Of a stretch of DNA of 64,000 bases, positions 1 through 7,704 are shown piece by piece. The translations under genes and the position numbers were made by a program. The notes beneath the pieces are model-generated. The model did not search any database. It saw nothing but the letters and a program-made list of their open reading frames with translations, and was not told the origin of the DNA. The stretch spans positions 1,646,332 to 1,710,331 of the forward strand of contig NC_009253.1 in assembly GCF_000016165.1 (NCBI RefSeq), given 5' to 3'. Origin of the DNA: Desulforamulus reducens MI-1. Lineage in GTDB: Bacteria; Bacillota; Desulfotomaculia; Desulfotomaculales; Desulfotomaculaceae. The stretch's first letter is position 1. Every line of letters begins with the position of its first letter.

Positions 1-36
1 TATCCCTAAAGGGTATAAGGAAACCAAGTCTTTCTT
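1..36. repeat. dispersed palindromic repeat, partial copy R1
   Basis: The window opens inside what looks like the right half of a short dispersed element. It carries CCTAAAGGGTATAAGG followed by ACCAAGTCTTTCTTAG. The complete copies at 1868, 9894 and 14845 have the same order: CCTA-N-AGG, then GGTATG or similar, then AAGCCAAGTTTTTCT. The left half lies outside the window, so this copy is judged only on its right end. Confidence 0.45.
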
Positions 37-110
37 AGTCTTACTTTTGCTGTTTTAACATGGAAGATAATGATAGAATATATAAAAATAAAATAATAAG
101 GGGTGCAGGC

Positions 111-605
111 ATGTCTCTGATTAAAGAAACTGATTTGCCGGGAATCGGTAGAAAATTCCAAGTAAATACCCGTAGTGGTGACAAGTTGGTAATCGTTATT
201 CATGATGATGGCCGACGAGAAATTCATCATTTTGATTATGATGATCCAGAAGAAAGCATCTCAATGGTGACACTGGATGATAATGAGGCCCGCCGCGTAA
301 GTGGTATTATTGGTGGTATGGCCTATCTGCCTAAGGCATTGGAATCCGTGGAAGTGGCCTTTGATAATATGGTATTTGAATGGTATAAGGTAGAGAGTGG
401 CGCGAAAGCCATTGGTAAAACCATCGTAGAACTGCAAATACGCAAAAAAACCGGGGCCATGATTATTGCAATTATTAAAAAGGATGAGAAAATAATTAAT
501 CCAGGTCCCAATCAAGTAATTGCGGAAGGGGCTACGCTAGTGGTCATCGGTGAAAGAAAACAAGTGAAGGCCTGTAAAGAACTACTCTTAAATGGGAGCC
601 TATAG
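111..605 (+). CDS. khtT: KhtT-like regulatory subunit of a cation/proton antiporter (TrkA-C domain)
   Basis: A soluble protein of 164 residues. The C-terminal half (about residues 80-164) reads as a TrkA-C/RCK_C ligand-binding domain, with GAMIIAIIKKDEKIINPGP followed by a G-ATLVVIGE strand. Homologues such as KhtT bind a nucleotide or proton signal and gate the membrane subunit encoded next door. The ATG at 111 was chosen over the in-frame ATG at 60 because AAGGGGTG sits directly upstream and because the family normally starts near the SLIKETDLPGIG motif. The stop is two bases before the antiporter gene, so the two are surely co-translated. Confidence 0.82.
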   Translation: MSLIKETDLPGIGRKFQVNTRSGDKLVIVIHDDGRREIHHFDYDDPEESISMVTLDDNEARRVSGIIGGMAYLPKALESVEVAFDNMVFEWYKVESGAKAIGKTIVELQIRKKTGAMIIAIIKKDEKIINPGPNQVIAEGATLVVIGERKQVKACKELLLNGSL

Positions 606-607
606 CC

Positions 608-1843
608 ATGGAAACTTATGTCATGCTAGAAATTGGCCTTGCTTTGTGCATTGTAGGTGCTGCCGGTCTCTTGGCTGCTCGTTTTCGTTTCTCCATTGTG
701 CCTTTCCTTATTCTGGCCGGCATGGCAGTTGGTCCCCAGGCCCCGGTTATCGGTGTATTTGATTTTCGTTTTATTGAAAGCACACCGCTTATTCAGTTTA
801 TGGGACGATTAGGTGTCCTTTTTTTGTTATTTTACTTGGGGCTTGAATTTTCTGTGGGGCGCTTGTTAAAGGCAGGTAAATCCATTTTTTTGGGCGGAAC
901 CACCTATATGCTGATTAACTTTTCCCTAGGCATGGCCCTGCCTTACCTATGGGGCTGGCCCTTGAGAGAAATCTTAGTGGTGGCTGGTATTATTTCCATC
1001 TCTTCCAGTGCCATTGTGGCCAAAGTTTTAGTTGACTTAAAAAGAACAGTTAGGGCAGAAACAGAAATGATTTTAGGTTTAATGCTGTACCAGGATGTTT
1101 TCGTCGCGGTATATCTGTCCATCGTCTCCGGTCTGGTACTCACAGGTGCCACCTCCTCGACGACTGTTTTAAAAACTTCTGTGATTGCTTTAGGCTTTAT
1201 GCTTAGTTTTATTTTGGTAGGGCGTAAGCTGGCACCCCGCATTAACAAGCTACTGAATGTACCTTCTGACGAGATTTTTATGCTGATTGTTTTTGGTATT
1301 CTCACTTTAGTGGCTGGCTTATCGGAAACCATTCATGTGGCCGAAGCTATTGGAGCTTTACTAGTGGGATTGGTGTTGGCAGAGACGGATCACTTAGAAC
1401 GCATTGAGCATATTGTGGTACCATTTAGAGATTTTTTTGGGGCCCTCTTTTTCTTCAGCTTTGGATTGAGTATAGATCCATTTTCACTGGGTGGAGCCAT
1501 CTGGCCCGCTCTAATCGCTGTTATCGTAACTATAATTGGCAATTTTGTTGCAGGATTAATAGCCGGGCGTAAGGCAGGCTATTCATACCAAGGCGCTACC
1601 AATATAGGATTAACCATTACTTCACGGGGTGAGTTTTCCATTATTCTGGCTAACCTAGCAAAAGCTGGGGGATTACTTTCAATTTTACAACCCTTTGCAG
1701 CACTTTATGTGTTGCTATTGGCTATTTTAGGACCTCTATTAACGAAAGAATCCAAATGGATATATAGCAAGTTAGCCGGGGTATTTGGCTGGCCATCTAT
1801 TAAAGATAAAAAACAAAGACGGCGAGCCGAAGCTAAAGGGTAG
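608..1843 (+). CDS. khtU: KhtU-like K+(Na+)/H+ antiporter, CPA2 family
   Basis: A 411-residue integral membrane protein with about 12 hydrophobic segments and the Na_H_exchanger fold. The helices around LGLEFSVGRL, SSSAIVAKVL and FFFSFGLSIDP are typical of KefB/KhtU proteins. It lacks the cytosolic TrkA-N domain of KefB/KefC, which fits with the regulatory RCK_C domain being supplied by the upstream gene. It would exchange K+ (or another monovalent cation) for protons across the inner membrane, helping with alkaline or electrophile stress. The ion specificity cannot be read from the sequence. A hairpin terminator overlaps its stop codon. Confidence 0.85.
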   Translation: METYVMLEIGLALCIVGAAGLLAARFRFSIVPFLILAGMAVGPQAPVIGVFDFRFIESTPLIQFMGRLGVLFLLFYLGLEFSVGRLLKAGKSIFLGGTTYMLINFSLGMALPYLWGWPLREILVVAGIISISSSAIVAKVLVDLKRTVRAETEMILGLMLYQDVFVAVYLSIVSGLVLTGATSSTTVLKTSVIALGFMLSFILVGRKLAPRINKLLNVPSDEIFMLIVFGILTLVAGLSETIHVAEAIGALLVGLVLAETDHLERIEHIVVPFRDFFGALFFFSFGLSIDPFSLGGAIWPALIAVIVTIIGNFVAGLIAGRKAGYSYQGATNIGLTITSRGEFSIILANLAKAGGLLSILQPFAALYVLLLAILGPLLTKESKWIYSKLAGVFGWPSIKDKKQRRRAEAKG

Positions 1844-1867
1844 ACAGCTTTTTGCTGTCTACCCTTT
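1835..1867 (+). terminator. intrinsic terminator of khtTU
   Basis: A perfect 14-bp stem (AAAGGGTAGACAGC paired with GCTGTCTACCCTTT) closes a five-T loop. The upstream arm contains the khtU stop codon. The U tract is weak, but the stem is very stable. Confidence 0.75.
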
Positions 1868-1938
1868 AAACTTTTAAGGCTGAAGCCCTGCCTAATAGGC
1901 AAATGCCTACAGGGTATGACTGTCAGCTAAGTTTTTCT
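1868..1938. repeat. dispersed palindromic repeat, copy R2
   Basis: It begins AAACTTTTAAGGCT and ends CAGCTAAGTTTTTCT, with CCTAATAGG and CCTACAGGGTATG inside. The same end sequences and internal CCTA-N-AGG blocks recur at 9894-9986 and 14845-14943. This is the shortest complete copy, at about 70 bp. Confidence 0.55.
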
Positions 1939-1955
1939 ATGGAGTCCTTTATTGT

Positions 1956-2369
1956 TTATAAATCATAATCTCCCGTAGCTTCTGGTTGGTAAAGAATATT
2001 TTCGACTTTTAACTGCACAACACCGTCCGGCACCTTCCAGTTAACTACATCACCAACCCGGTATCCCAGGATAGCTGTTCCTACCGGAGCTAGTATGGAA
2101 ATTTTATCCTCTAAGAGGTCAGCATCCGCAGGATAAACCAGTGAATAGGTTAATTCTTCATCAGCGTCCAGATCCTTTAGTAGCACTTTAGAATTCATGG
2201 TAATAACATCCTGTGGGATTTCTTTGGAAGGAACCACTTGTGCCAGTTTAAGTTCTTCTTCCAGACTTTTTAGATATTCCTTACTGGCTGGGTTAAATTC
2301 TTTTTCTTTAATAATAAGTTTCTCAAGTCGTTCCTTATCAGCACTGGTGATATATATTTTTCTTTCCAT
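1956..2369 (-). CDS. Rnk/GreA-C family protein (nucleoside diphosphate kinase regulator-like)
   Basis: A 137-residue protein. The N-terminal third is charged and helical (KERLEKLIIKEKEF, then LKSLEEELKLAQVV). The rest matches the GreA/GreB C-terminal beta domain as found in Rnk, with the typical ILAPVGTAILGYRVGD and YPADAD segments. Rnk-type proteins bind RNA polymerase near the secondary channel but have too short a coiled coil to stimulate transcript cleavage. The start is backed by AAAGGAAG seven bases upstream on the minus strand. It stands alone with no operon partner. Confidence 0.8.
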   Translation of the reverse strand: MERKIYITSADKERLEKLIIKEKEFNPASKEYLKSLEEELKLAQVVPSKEIPQDVITMNSKVLLKDLDADEELTYSLVYPADADLLEDKISILAPVGTAILGYRVGDVVNWKVPDGVVQLKVENILYQPEATGDYDL

Positions 2370-2412
2370 GTTTATCTTCCTTTCTATATCTAAATAGCTT
2401 GTTTAAAACAAT

Positions 2413-2439
2413 GGTGACTATCGCCTACGGATAGTCACC
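2413..2439 (-). terminator. hairpin, probable terminator of the acetyltransferase transcript
   Basis: A perfect 10-bp stem (GGTGACTATC/GATAGTCACC) with a seven-base loop lies between two minus-strand genes. On the minus strand it is followed by ATTGTTTT. It would end the transcript coming from the acetyltransferase before it reaches the Rnk-like gene. Confidence 0.5.
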
Positions 2440-2622
2440 GATTAGAATCATATTTTCATTGGTATAATATTACATCTAATTATATATAATAATCCTTTAT
2501 AAGTAAACACTGAAACCATTTTTGGATTCCTAATTGAACTTTTTTATTCTCTACCACCTATTTTATCCAGAATAACCAAACTTATTTTGCCATTTGATAT
2601 AAGTGCTATTAAACTTGTTTTA

Positions 2623-3168
2623 TTATTGGGTTATTTTTTTTCTCATGACAATACCCTTTTCAGTTGCAAACCCGATGGGTTTAAAGAAGGAGGAAATAGT
2701 AAATACCTCTTGAAAGCCTAATTTTTTATATGTATTTTGAGCTGCTTGCCATTTTTCAGAGACAATTAAGACAACACTGATTACTTTAGGATGGCTCTTA
2801 ATAGTTCTTTCCATTAATTCCTGCAGCATCTTTTTCCCTAAGCCGGCGCCTCTGAATTCTGGTAATAACCCCATTGAAGAAATATAGAGTTCGTTGCCTT
2901 GAGGGATATGGGCATCTTTAATAGAATGTCCCAGCTCAAGTTTTTTTGGTTTAAGATTTTCTGCAAAGGTCCACAGCTCAGAGCAAATGTACCCTACGGG
3001 CTTTGTGCTTTCAGTCATTTCCAACAAAAGAAAACCTTCTGGAAAGGTACTAATCCGATCCAAGTAGACCACGCGGGATTCCTTAACACCATCTGCAAAG
3101 GATAATTCTTCTATAGCTAAAATATCGTTAATATCCTCTGTGTTGGCAAACCTAAAAGTTTCGGACAT
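2623..3168 (-). CDS. GNAT family N-acetyltransferase
   Basis: A 181-residue single-domain GNAT protein. The acetyl-CoA binding motif A is visible as LPEFRGAGLGKKMLQELM (R/Q-x-x-G-x-G/A), preceded by the ELYISSMGL strand and followed by the KLGFQEV segment that ends most GNAT folds. It would move an acetyl group to an amine. The substrate, whether small molecule or protein N-terminus, is not predictable. The ATG at 3168 has GAGGAGGT at the correct distance. Confidence 0.82.
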   Translation of the reverse strand: MSETFRFANTEDINDILAIEELSFADGVKESRVVYLDRISTFPEGFLLLEMTESTKPVGYICSELWTFAENLKPKKLELGHSIKDAHIPQGNELYISSMGLLPEFRGAGLGKKMLQELMERTIKSHPKVISVVLIVSEKWQAAQNTYKKLGFQEVFTISSFFKPIGFATEKGIVMRKKITQ

Positions 3169-3616
3169 TGAATAAGACCTCCTCTCAGGGGTATTATTCG
3201 TTAGCAGAGGAATAATTCCTTGTTTAAATTCTGGGCACAGAGGGGAGATGATACTCTAGAGGTATTTTCTAGCTGATTTGTTCTTGAAGTCTAATAACGA
3301 AAAGGAATCCAGCAACAATAGTTTGCTAGGTCCTATGAGAAATAGGAGGTATATTACCATTTTGGTACATTTTTACCAGAAAATGAAGCGGTGAATATTG
3401 TTACTATTTATGAGTAAATCATTACTGAAATTTACATTATAATAGTTCTATTTAATTTAAATATCTTCTTTTACAAGGAAATGTTTTAGACCATGATAAT
3501 ATATATATTATAAGACAAATGACTTTGCCCGGCTTTCATTATTAGAATGAATCCCGGGCATTTGTACTGTTTAGGAAAATGAGAATGGTTATAACTCACA
3601 TTTAGAGTGAAGAGGG
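3169..3616. other. intergenic region between divergent acetyltransferase and CDF exporter
   Basis: About 450 bp of A+T-rich DNA with no supported ORF. One stem is clear: TGCCCGG near 3527 pairs with CCGGGCA near 3556 around an internal CATT/AATG pair. It could be a leader hairpin or a decayed terminator. Just before the exporter, TGAG-N11-CTCA (about 3580-3600) is a small inverted repeat that could be an operator. Neither is assigned. Confidence 0.4.
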
Positions 3617-3625
3617 GTGAATGGT

Positions 3626-4555
3626 TTGAATCCTAAGGTAAAGGTGGCAAAATTATCGATAATCTCTAATACATTTCTAACCATTGGAAAGTTAGCCGTT
3701 GGGTTTTCCATGAACTCAGTAAGTGTTATTTCTGAAGCTATTCACTCGGCACTTGATTTATTAGCGGCCATAATTGCTTTTTCAGCTGTTAAAATATCCG
3801 CTAAACCTGCCGATGAATGTCATAATTTTGGTCATGGGAAATATGAAAATGTGGCTAGTATCATTGAGGCCATGTTAATTGTTGGTGCAGCGGTATTGAT
3901 TGTTTGCAAGGCTGTTCCTAAGTTCTCCGGTCAGGTGGAAATTGAAAATCTGGGTATAGGTGCTGCTGTGATGGCAGTCTCAGCCCTTGTAAACTATCTG
4001 GTATCAAGAAAACTTATGAAGGTTGCCAAGGAGACTGATTCGCCGGCCTTGGCGGGGGATGCCTGGCATTTACTTACGGATGTTTATACTTCTCTTGGGG
4101 TATTTCTTGGTATTGTTGCTATCTATTTTACTGGCTTAACAATTATCGATCCCATTATTGCCATTGTGGTTGCGCTGCTCATTTTAAAGGCTGCTTACAA
4201 CCTAATCTATGAATCCATGAGTAGTATTTTAGATGCCAGACTGCCAGAAGAAGAGATAAGGATCATCCATGAGACCCTCAAAGCCTATTCCGATCAAATC
4301 ATCAATTACCACGAATTACGCACAAGGAAATCGGGCAGTGAACGGTACGTTGATATGCACTTATTAATTCCTAAATGCCGCACTCTGGTGGAGGCTCACA
4401 ACTTGTGTGATCAAATAGAAAAGGATATAAACCTGAGACTAACCAATATTCGTGTTTTAATTCATGCAGAACCCTGTGGTGCGGGATGCTTTAAAGGCAA
4501 TCCATCAATTAATAGCTGCAAATCCTGTAAAGAACGTAATAAATTCCTCCAATAG
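3626..4555 (+). CDS. cation diffusion facilitator (CDF) metal exporter
   Basis: About 310 residues, with six membrane segments followed by a cytosolic metal-binding domain. The CDF metal sites are visible as HSALDLL in the second helix and HLLTDVYTS in the fifth (H/D-x3-D). The HNFGHGKYE loop is also typical. It exports Zn2+, Fe2+ or a similar divalent ion against protons. The C-terminus ends in a cysteine-rich tail (CGAGC, then CKSC) beyond the usual domain, a possible extra metal site. The TTG at 3626 fits the GAGGGG ribosome site better than the GTG at 3617, which lies inside it. Confidence 0.85.
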   Translation: MNPKVKVAKLSIISNTFLTIGKLAVGFSMNSVSVISEAIHSALDLLAAIIAFSAVKISAKPADECHNFGHGKYENVASIIEAMLIVGAAVLIVCKAVPKFSGQVEIENLGIGAAVMAVSALVNYLVSRKLMKVAKETDSPALAGDAWHLLTDVYTSLGVFLGIVAIYFTGLTIIDPIIAIVVALLILKAAYNLIYESMSSILDARLPEEEIRIIHETLKAYSDQIINYHELRTRKSGSERYVDMHLLIPKCRTLVEAHNLCDQIEKDINLRLTNIRVLIHAEPCGAGCFKGNPSINSCKSCKERNKFLQ

Positions 4556-4589
4556 AAACATGCGATAAGGGGACTGTTTATGTGTTTCA

Positions 4590-5012
4590 GTGTACCTCGA
4601 AAACGTATTGGCCTACATTGAGAAGGAGCTTAGCATGGAAAGTGGTAAGATGGCTAATAAAAAGCTCCAATTAATAGCGTTAAAAAAAGATATGTATGAG
4701 AATACTGCTCATTCTGCCTATGACTTTGATAAAGTAACCGAAATAAATCAACACCTTTCTGGGGTTATTGATGAAACTTTGAGCTATAAAAACACCCAAA
4801 AACAAGCAGAAAAAGTTTATTCGAGATTAAAGAATCGGGTTGAAGTTCAATTGCTCCGTTCTTGTGAAGGTAAAATGGCAAAAGGGGCTATAATTATCCC
4901 TGCATATATGGCAAAGGGGTTAGAGTTTGATGTGGTTATGGTATATAACGCCAATGAGCAAAATTACTCTAGTAAATTCGATAAAAAATTGCGTGAAAAT
5001 TTAAGCAAATAA
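4590..5012 (+). pseudogene. helD: helD remnant: N- and C-terminal ends joined by an in-frame internal deletion
   Basis: The first about 95 residues (YIEKEL, then LIALKKDMYENTAHS, DFDKVTEINQHLS and SYKNTQKQ) match the N-terminal coiled coil of HelD, the UvrD-like helicase that recycles stalled RNA polymerase. The last about 35 residues (AKGLEFDVVMVYNANEQNYSS) match the final helicase motif of the same protein. Roughly 550 residues of helicase core, including Walker A and B, are missing between them. The reading frame has survived, giving 140 codons, but no normal start or ribosome site is evident. The short open frame is a collapsed gene and not a new family. Confidence 0.8.
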
Positions 5013-5081
5013 TGCTACAATAGTTGGTAAAGTCTTGCATTTAGCAATACCAAGAATGAATGAACGGAGGCAGAAGGGATT

Positions 5082-6398
5082 TTGAATATTGCACAACGAT
5101 TAGATAGGCTGCCACTGGTTCCTATGCATTGGTCCATTTTAATTGCGACTGGTGTTGGCTGGCTTTTTGATTCCATGGATGTGGGGTTAATATCCTTTGT
5201 TATGCCAGCGCTACAAAGGGACTGGGGGTTATCACCAGCCCAACTGGGCTTGATCGGTAGTGTAGGCATGGTGGGTATGGCCTTGGGGGCTGCCCTCAGT
5301 GGATCATTTGCAGATAGATATGGGCGAAAAAAAGTTATCTTATTTACTTTAGTTCTGTTTGGGCTGGCCACTGGTTTTGCAGGGTTGGCCACAGGTCTTA
5401 CCACCATGCTGTTGGCCAGATTTTTGGTTGGGTTGGGCCTAGGTGGTGAACTCCCTGTGGCGTCAACGCTGGTCAGTGAAATCTCGCCCCTTTTGGTTCG
5501 GGGGCGCTTTGTGGTTTTATTGGAGAGTTTCTGGGCCTGGGGGTGGATAGTTGCGGCCTTAATAGCCTATCTGCTGATTCCAGAGTATGGTTGGCGGGTA
5601 GCTTTTTTCATCGGTGCAGTACCAGCACTGGCAGCGGTCTTTTTAAGACAGGCCATTCCTGAATCACCCCGTTTTTTAATACAAAAGGGCCGCTACGAAG
5701 AGGCAGATGCCATTGTATCCCTTATGGAACAACAAGCGGGTATGGAGATTAGTAAGGAGAATAAGACCAAGACTCAAGCAAAGGAGAACGGGGGTACCTT
5801 TAGTGACCTCTGGTCAGTTCAACTCCGGCGTCGTACATTAACTCTCTGGATATTATGGCTGGGTATAAACTTTGGCTATTATGGATTTGTGATGTGGATT
5901 CCTACCTTACTGGTGGGTAAAGGATTTATCATTATTAAGAGTTTACAGTATGTACTACTCATGACTTTGGCCCAAATCCCCGGTTACTTTACGGCTGCTT
6001 ATCTTATTGAAGTGGTTGGGCGCAAGGTCGTTCTTACTATTTTTCTAGCAGGCACCGCTATCTCTGCTTACTTTTTTGGTCAAAGTGATACGGTAAGAGA
6101 GATTATGGTTGCGGGAAGTTTCTTGTACTTTTTCAGTCTTGGGGCTTGGGGGGCGGTCTACGCTTATACACCAGAGAATTATCCAACCATATCCAGGGGA
6201 ACTGGTGTGGGCTGGGCAGCTGCTGTTGGTAGGTTAGGCGCCATAGCAGCACCATATTTGGTAGGGGTTGTTTATCAGGCCCAGGGAAAGGAAAGCGGTT
6301 ACACCACTGTATTTCTGATGCTGACGGTAGTTTTTGCCGTAACGGCACTGGCAGTCTTGTTTCTAGGTCAAGAAACAAGGGGACGGTCGTTAGCCTGA
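5082..6398 (+). CDS. MFS transporter, NiaP/aromatic acid-sugar porter type
   Basis: A 438-residue protein with 12 predicted membrane helices. Family marks are GWLFDSMDVGL in helix 1, DRYGRKK in the loop between helices 2 and 3, and PESPRFL after helix 6. This combination is typical of the niacin/benzoate-type (NiaP-like) branch of sugar-porter-like MFS proteins. It probably imports a small carboxylic acid by proton symport, but the substrate is not predictable. The start is a TTG at 5082 behind GAAGGGA. It is a single gene. Confidence 0.82.
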   Translation: MNIAQRLDRLPLVPMHWSILIATGVGWLFDSMDVGLISFVMPALQRDWGLSPAQLGLIGSVGMVGMALGAALSGSFADRYGRKKVILFTLVLFGLATGFAGLATGLTTMLLARFLVGLGLGGELPVASTLVSEISPLLVRGRFVVLLESFWAWGWIVAALIAYLLIPEYGWRVAFFIGAVPALAAVFLRQAIPESPRFLIQKGRYEEADAIVSLMEQQAGMEISKENKTKTQAKENGGTFSDLWSVQLRRRTLTLWILWLGINFGYYGFVMWIPTLLVGKGFIIIKSLQYVLLMTLAQIPGYFTAAYLIEVVGRKVVLTIFLAGTAISAYFFGQSDTVREIMVAGSFLYFFSLGAWGAVYAYTPENYPTISRGTGVGWAAAVGRLGAIAAPYLVGVVYQAQGKESGYTTVFLMLTVVFAVTALAVLFLGQETRGRSLA

Positions 6399-6506
6399 AA
6401 ATTTGTGGGATGTTGTTGTCAAGCAATTTTGATCTAATGCTTTTTATACACCAGAAAACAGGCCTGGTATGTATATGTTGATTAATAATGTAATAGGAAA
6501 ATTAAG

Positions 6507-6537
6507 GGACTTAATCCGATATATTAAGTCCTTTTTT
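6507..6537 (+). terminator. terminator after the MFS gene, overlapping the convergent EamA stop
   Basis: A 9-bp stem GGACTTAAT/ATTAAGTCC with a seven-base loop runs straight into TTTTTT on the plus strand. The stem covers the stop codon of the convergent transporter gene, so it may act in both directions. The minus-strand T run is poorer. Confidence 0.78.
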
Positions 6538-7449
6538 ATTATCCCTTGCAGCGGTCTTTGGTTTAAACTCATTGGTTATATAAACACCTGCCATAACCAT
6601 ACATCCGCCAAAGATTGTGATAAAAGATATCTTTTCGTTCAATAACAGCACACCTGTCAAAGTGGCAAAGAGAGGATTAAAATATGCAAAAACAGATGTG
6701 CGAATGGCACCAATTTTCTCAACACCTGCATACCATACAAAGTATGCATAAACCGAGCAAAATAGTGCAAGGTATAGAGCGGCTGACACGGTTGGCCAGG
6801 ATAATTCTGCAAGCTGTTTCATTAACGAATGGGTCCCTAATAGATCGGGAACTGCCAGCAAGGGTAGCAGAAGGAGTGTCCCGAAGATATGAATATAGGC
6901 CATGGCCACGAAGGGGCTGTATTTAAGTAAAATCTTTTTTCCGTACAGAGTAAACCCAGCCCAAACAATTGCATTGGATAATAACATTAAATCCCCTTTT
7001 ATGGTTGTGGACTGAAATATGCCTGCCCAATTTCCCTCGGAAATGACTAAGGATACACCAATAAAGGACAGTGCTATGCCACAGGACATTGCCCTGCTTA
7101 TTTTTTCGATTTTCAGTGCTGCACCAATTATTGCCACCATGATTGGACTGGTGGCAATAATTAAAGCCGAATGGATTGTATTTGTATATTGTAACCCAGT
7201 GAATTGGATATAAAAGTATGATGTTATCCCCATAAAACCTAGAATGATAAAGGTGGGTATGTCTTTCACTTCTATTGCCCGTTCCTTGCGTATTTGTAAA
7301 AGTACGTAGAAAATAACAGAAGCAATGGTGAAACGCAAGATTACAAGGTTCAGTGGGTGCAGTTCCTGCAAGCCTATTTTGGCTGCTGCAAAGGAGGTTC
7401 CCCAGAAAAAGGATACCGTAAGTAACAAAAGATGAATATAACGACCCAT
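6511..7449 (-). CDS. EamA/DMT superfamily transporter
   Basis: About 312 residues with ten hydrophobic helices, arranged as two EamA repeats. The first begins SFFWGTSFAAAKIGL and the second near NAIVWAGFTLYGKK. Members export amino acids, purines or other metabolites; the substrate here is unknown. The third in-frame ATG (7449) was chosen because GGAG lies nine bases before it. The upstream ATG codons at 7464 and 7458 have no ribosome site. No operon partner. Confidence 0.82.
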   Translation of the reverse strand: MGRYIHLLLLTVSFFWGTSFAAAKIGLQELHPLNLVILRFTIASVIFYVLLQIRKERAIEVKDIPTFIILGFMGITSYFYIQFTGLQYTNTIHSALIIATSPIMVAIIGAALKIEKISRAMSCGIALSFIGVSLVISEGNWAGIFQSTTIKGDLMLLSNAIVWAGFTLYGKKILLKYSPFVAMAYIHIFGTLLLLPLLAVPDLLGTHSLMKQLAELSWPTVSAALYLALFCSVYAYFVWYAGVEKIGAIRTSVFAYFNPLFATLTGVLLLNEKISFITIFGGCMVMAGVYITNEFKPKTAARDNKKGLNISD

Positions 7450-7704
7450 TTCAGACATCTCCATTGGTTGTAATACATTTTAGTTTATTGGGCTGTGAAC
7501 GCCACAATACAGATAGTTAATTCTACAACAGTTTTATTACCATAGACAACCATTAAAGAAACTTAAGTAAAAAAGAAAGATACATATAAACAAACAATGT
7601 TAAATTTAGACAAATTATCTAAAGGTATTTTCTATACTAAATGTTGAAAATTATTGTATTTTAGATAATGGGGGTATCCTGATGCCCAAGGGCCATGATT
7701 TATC

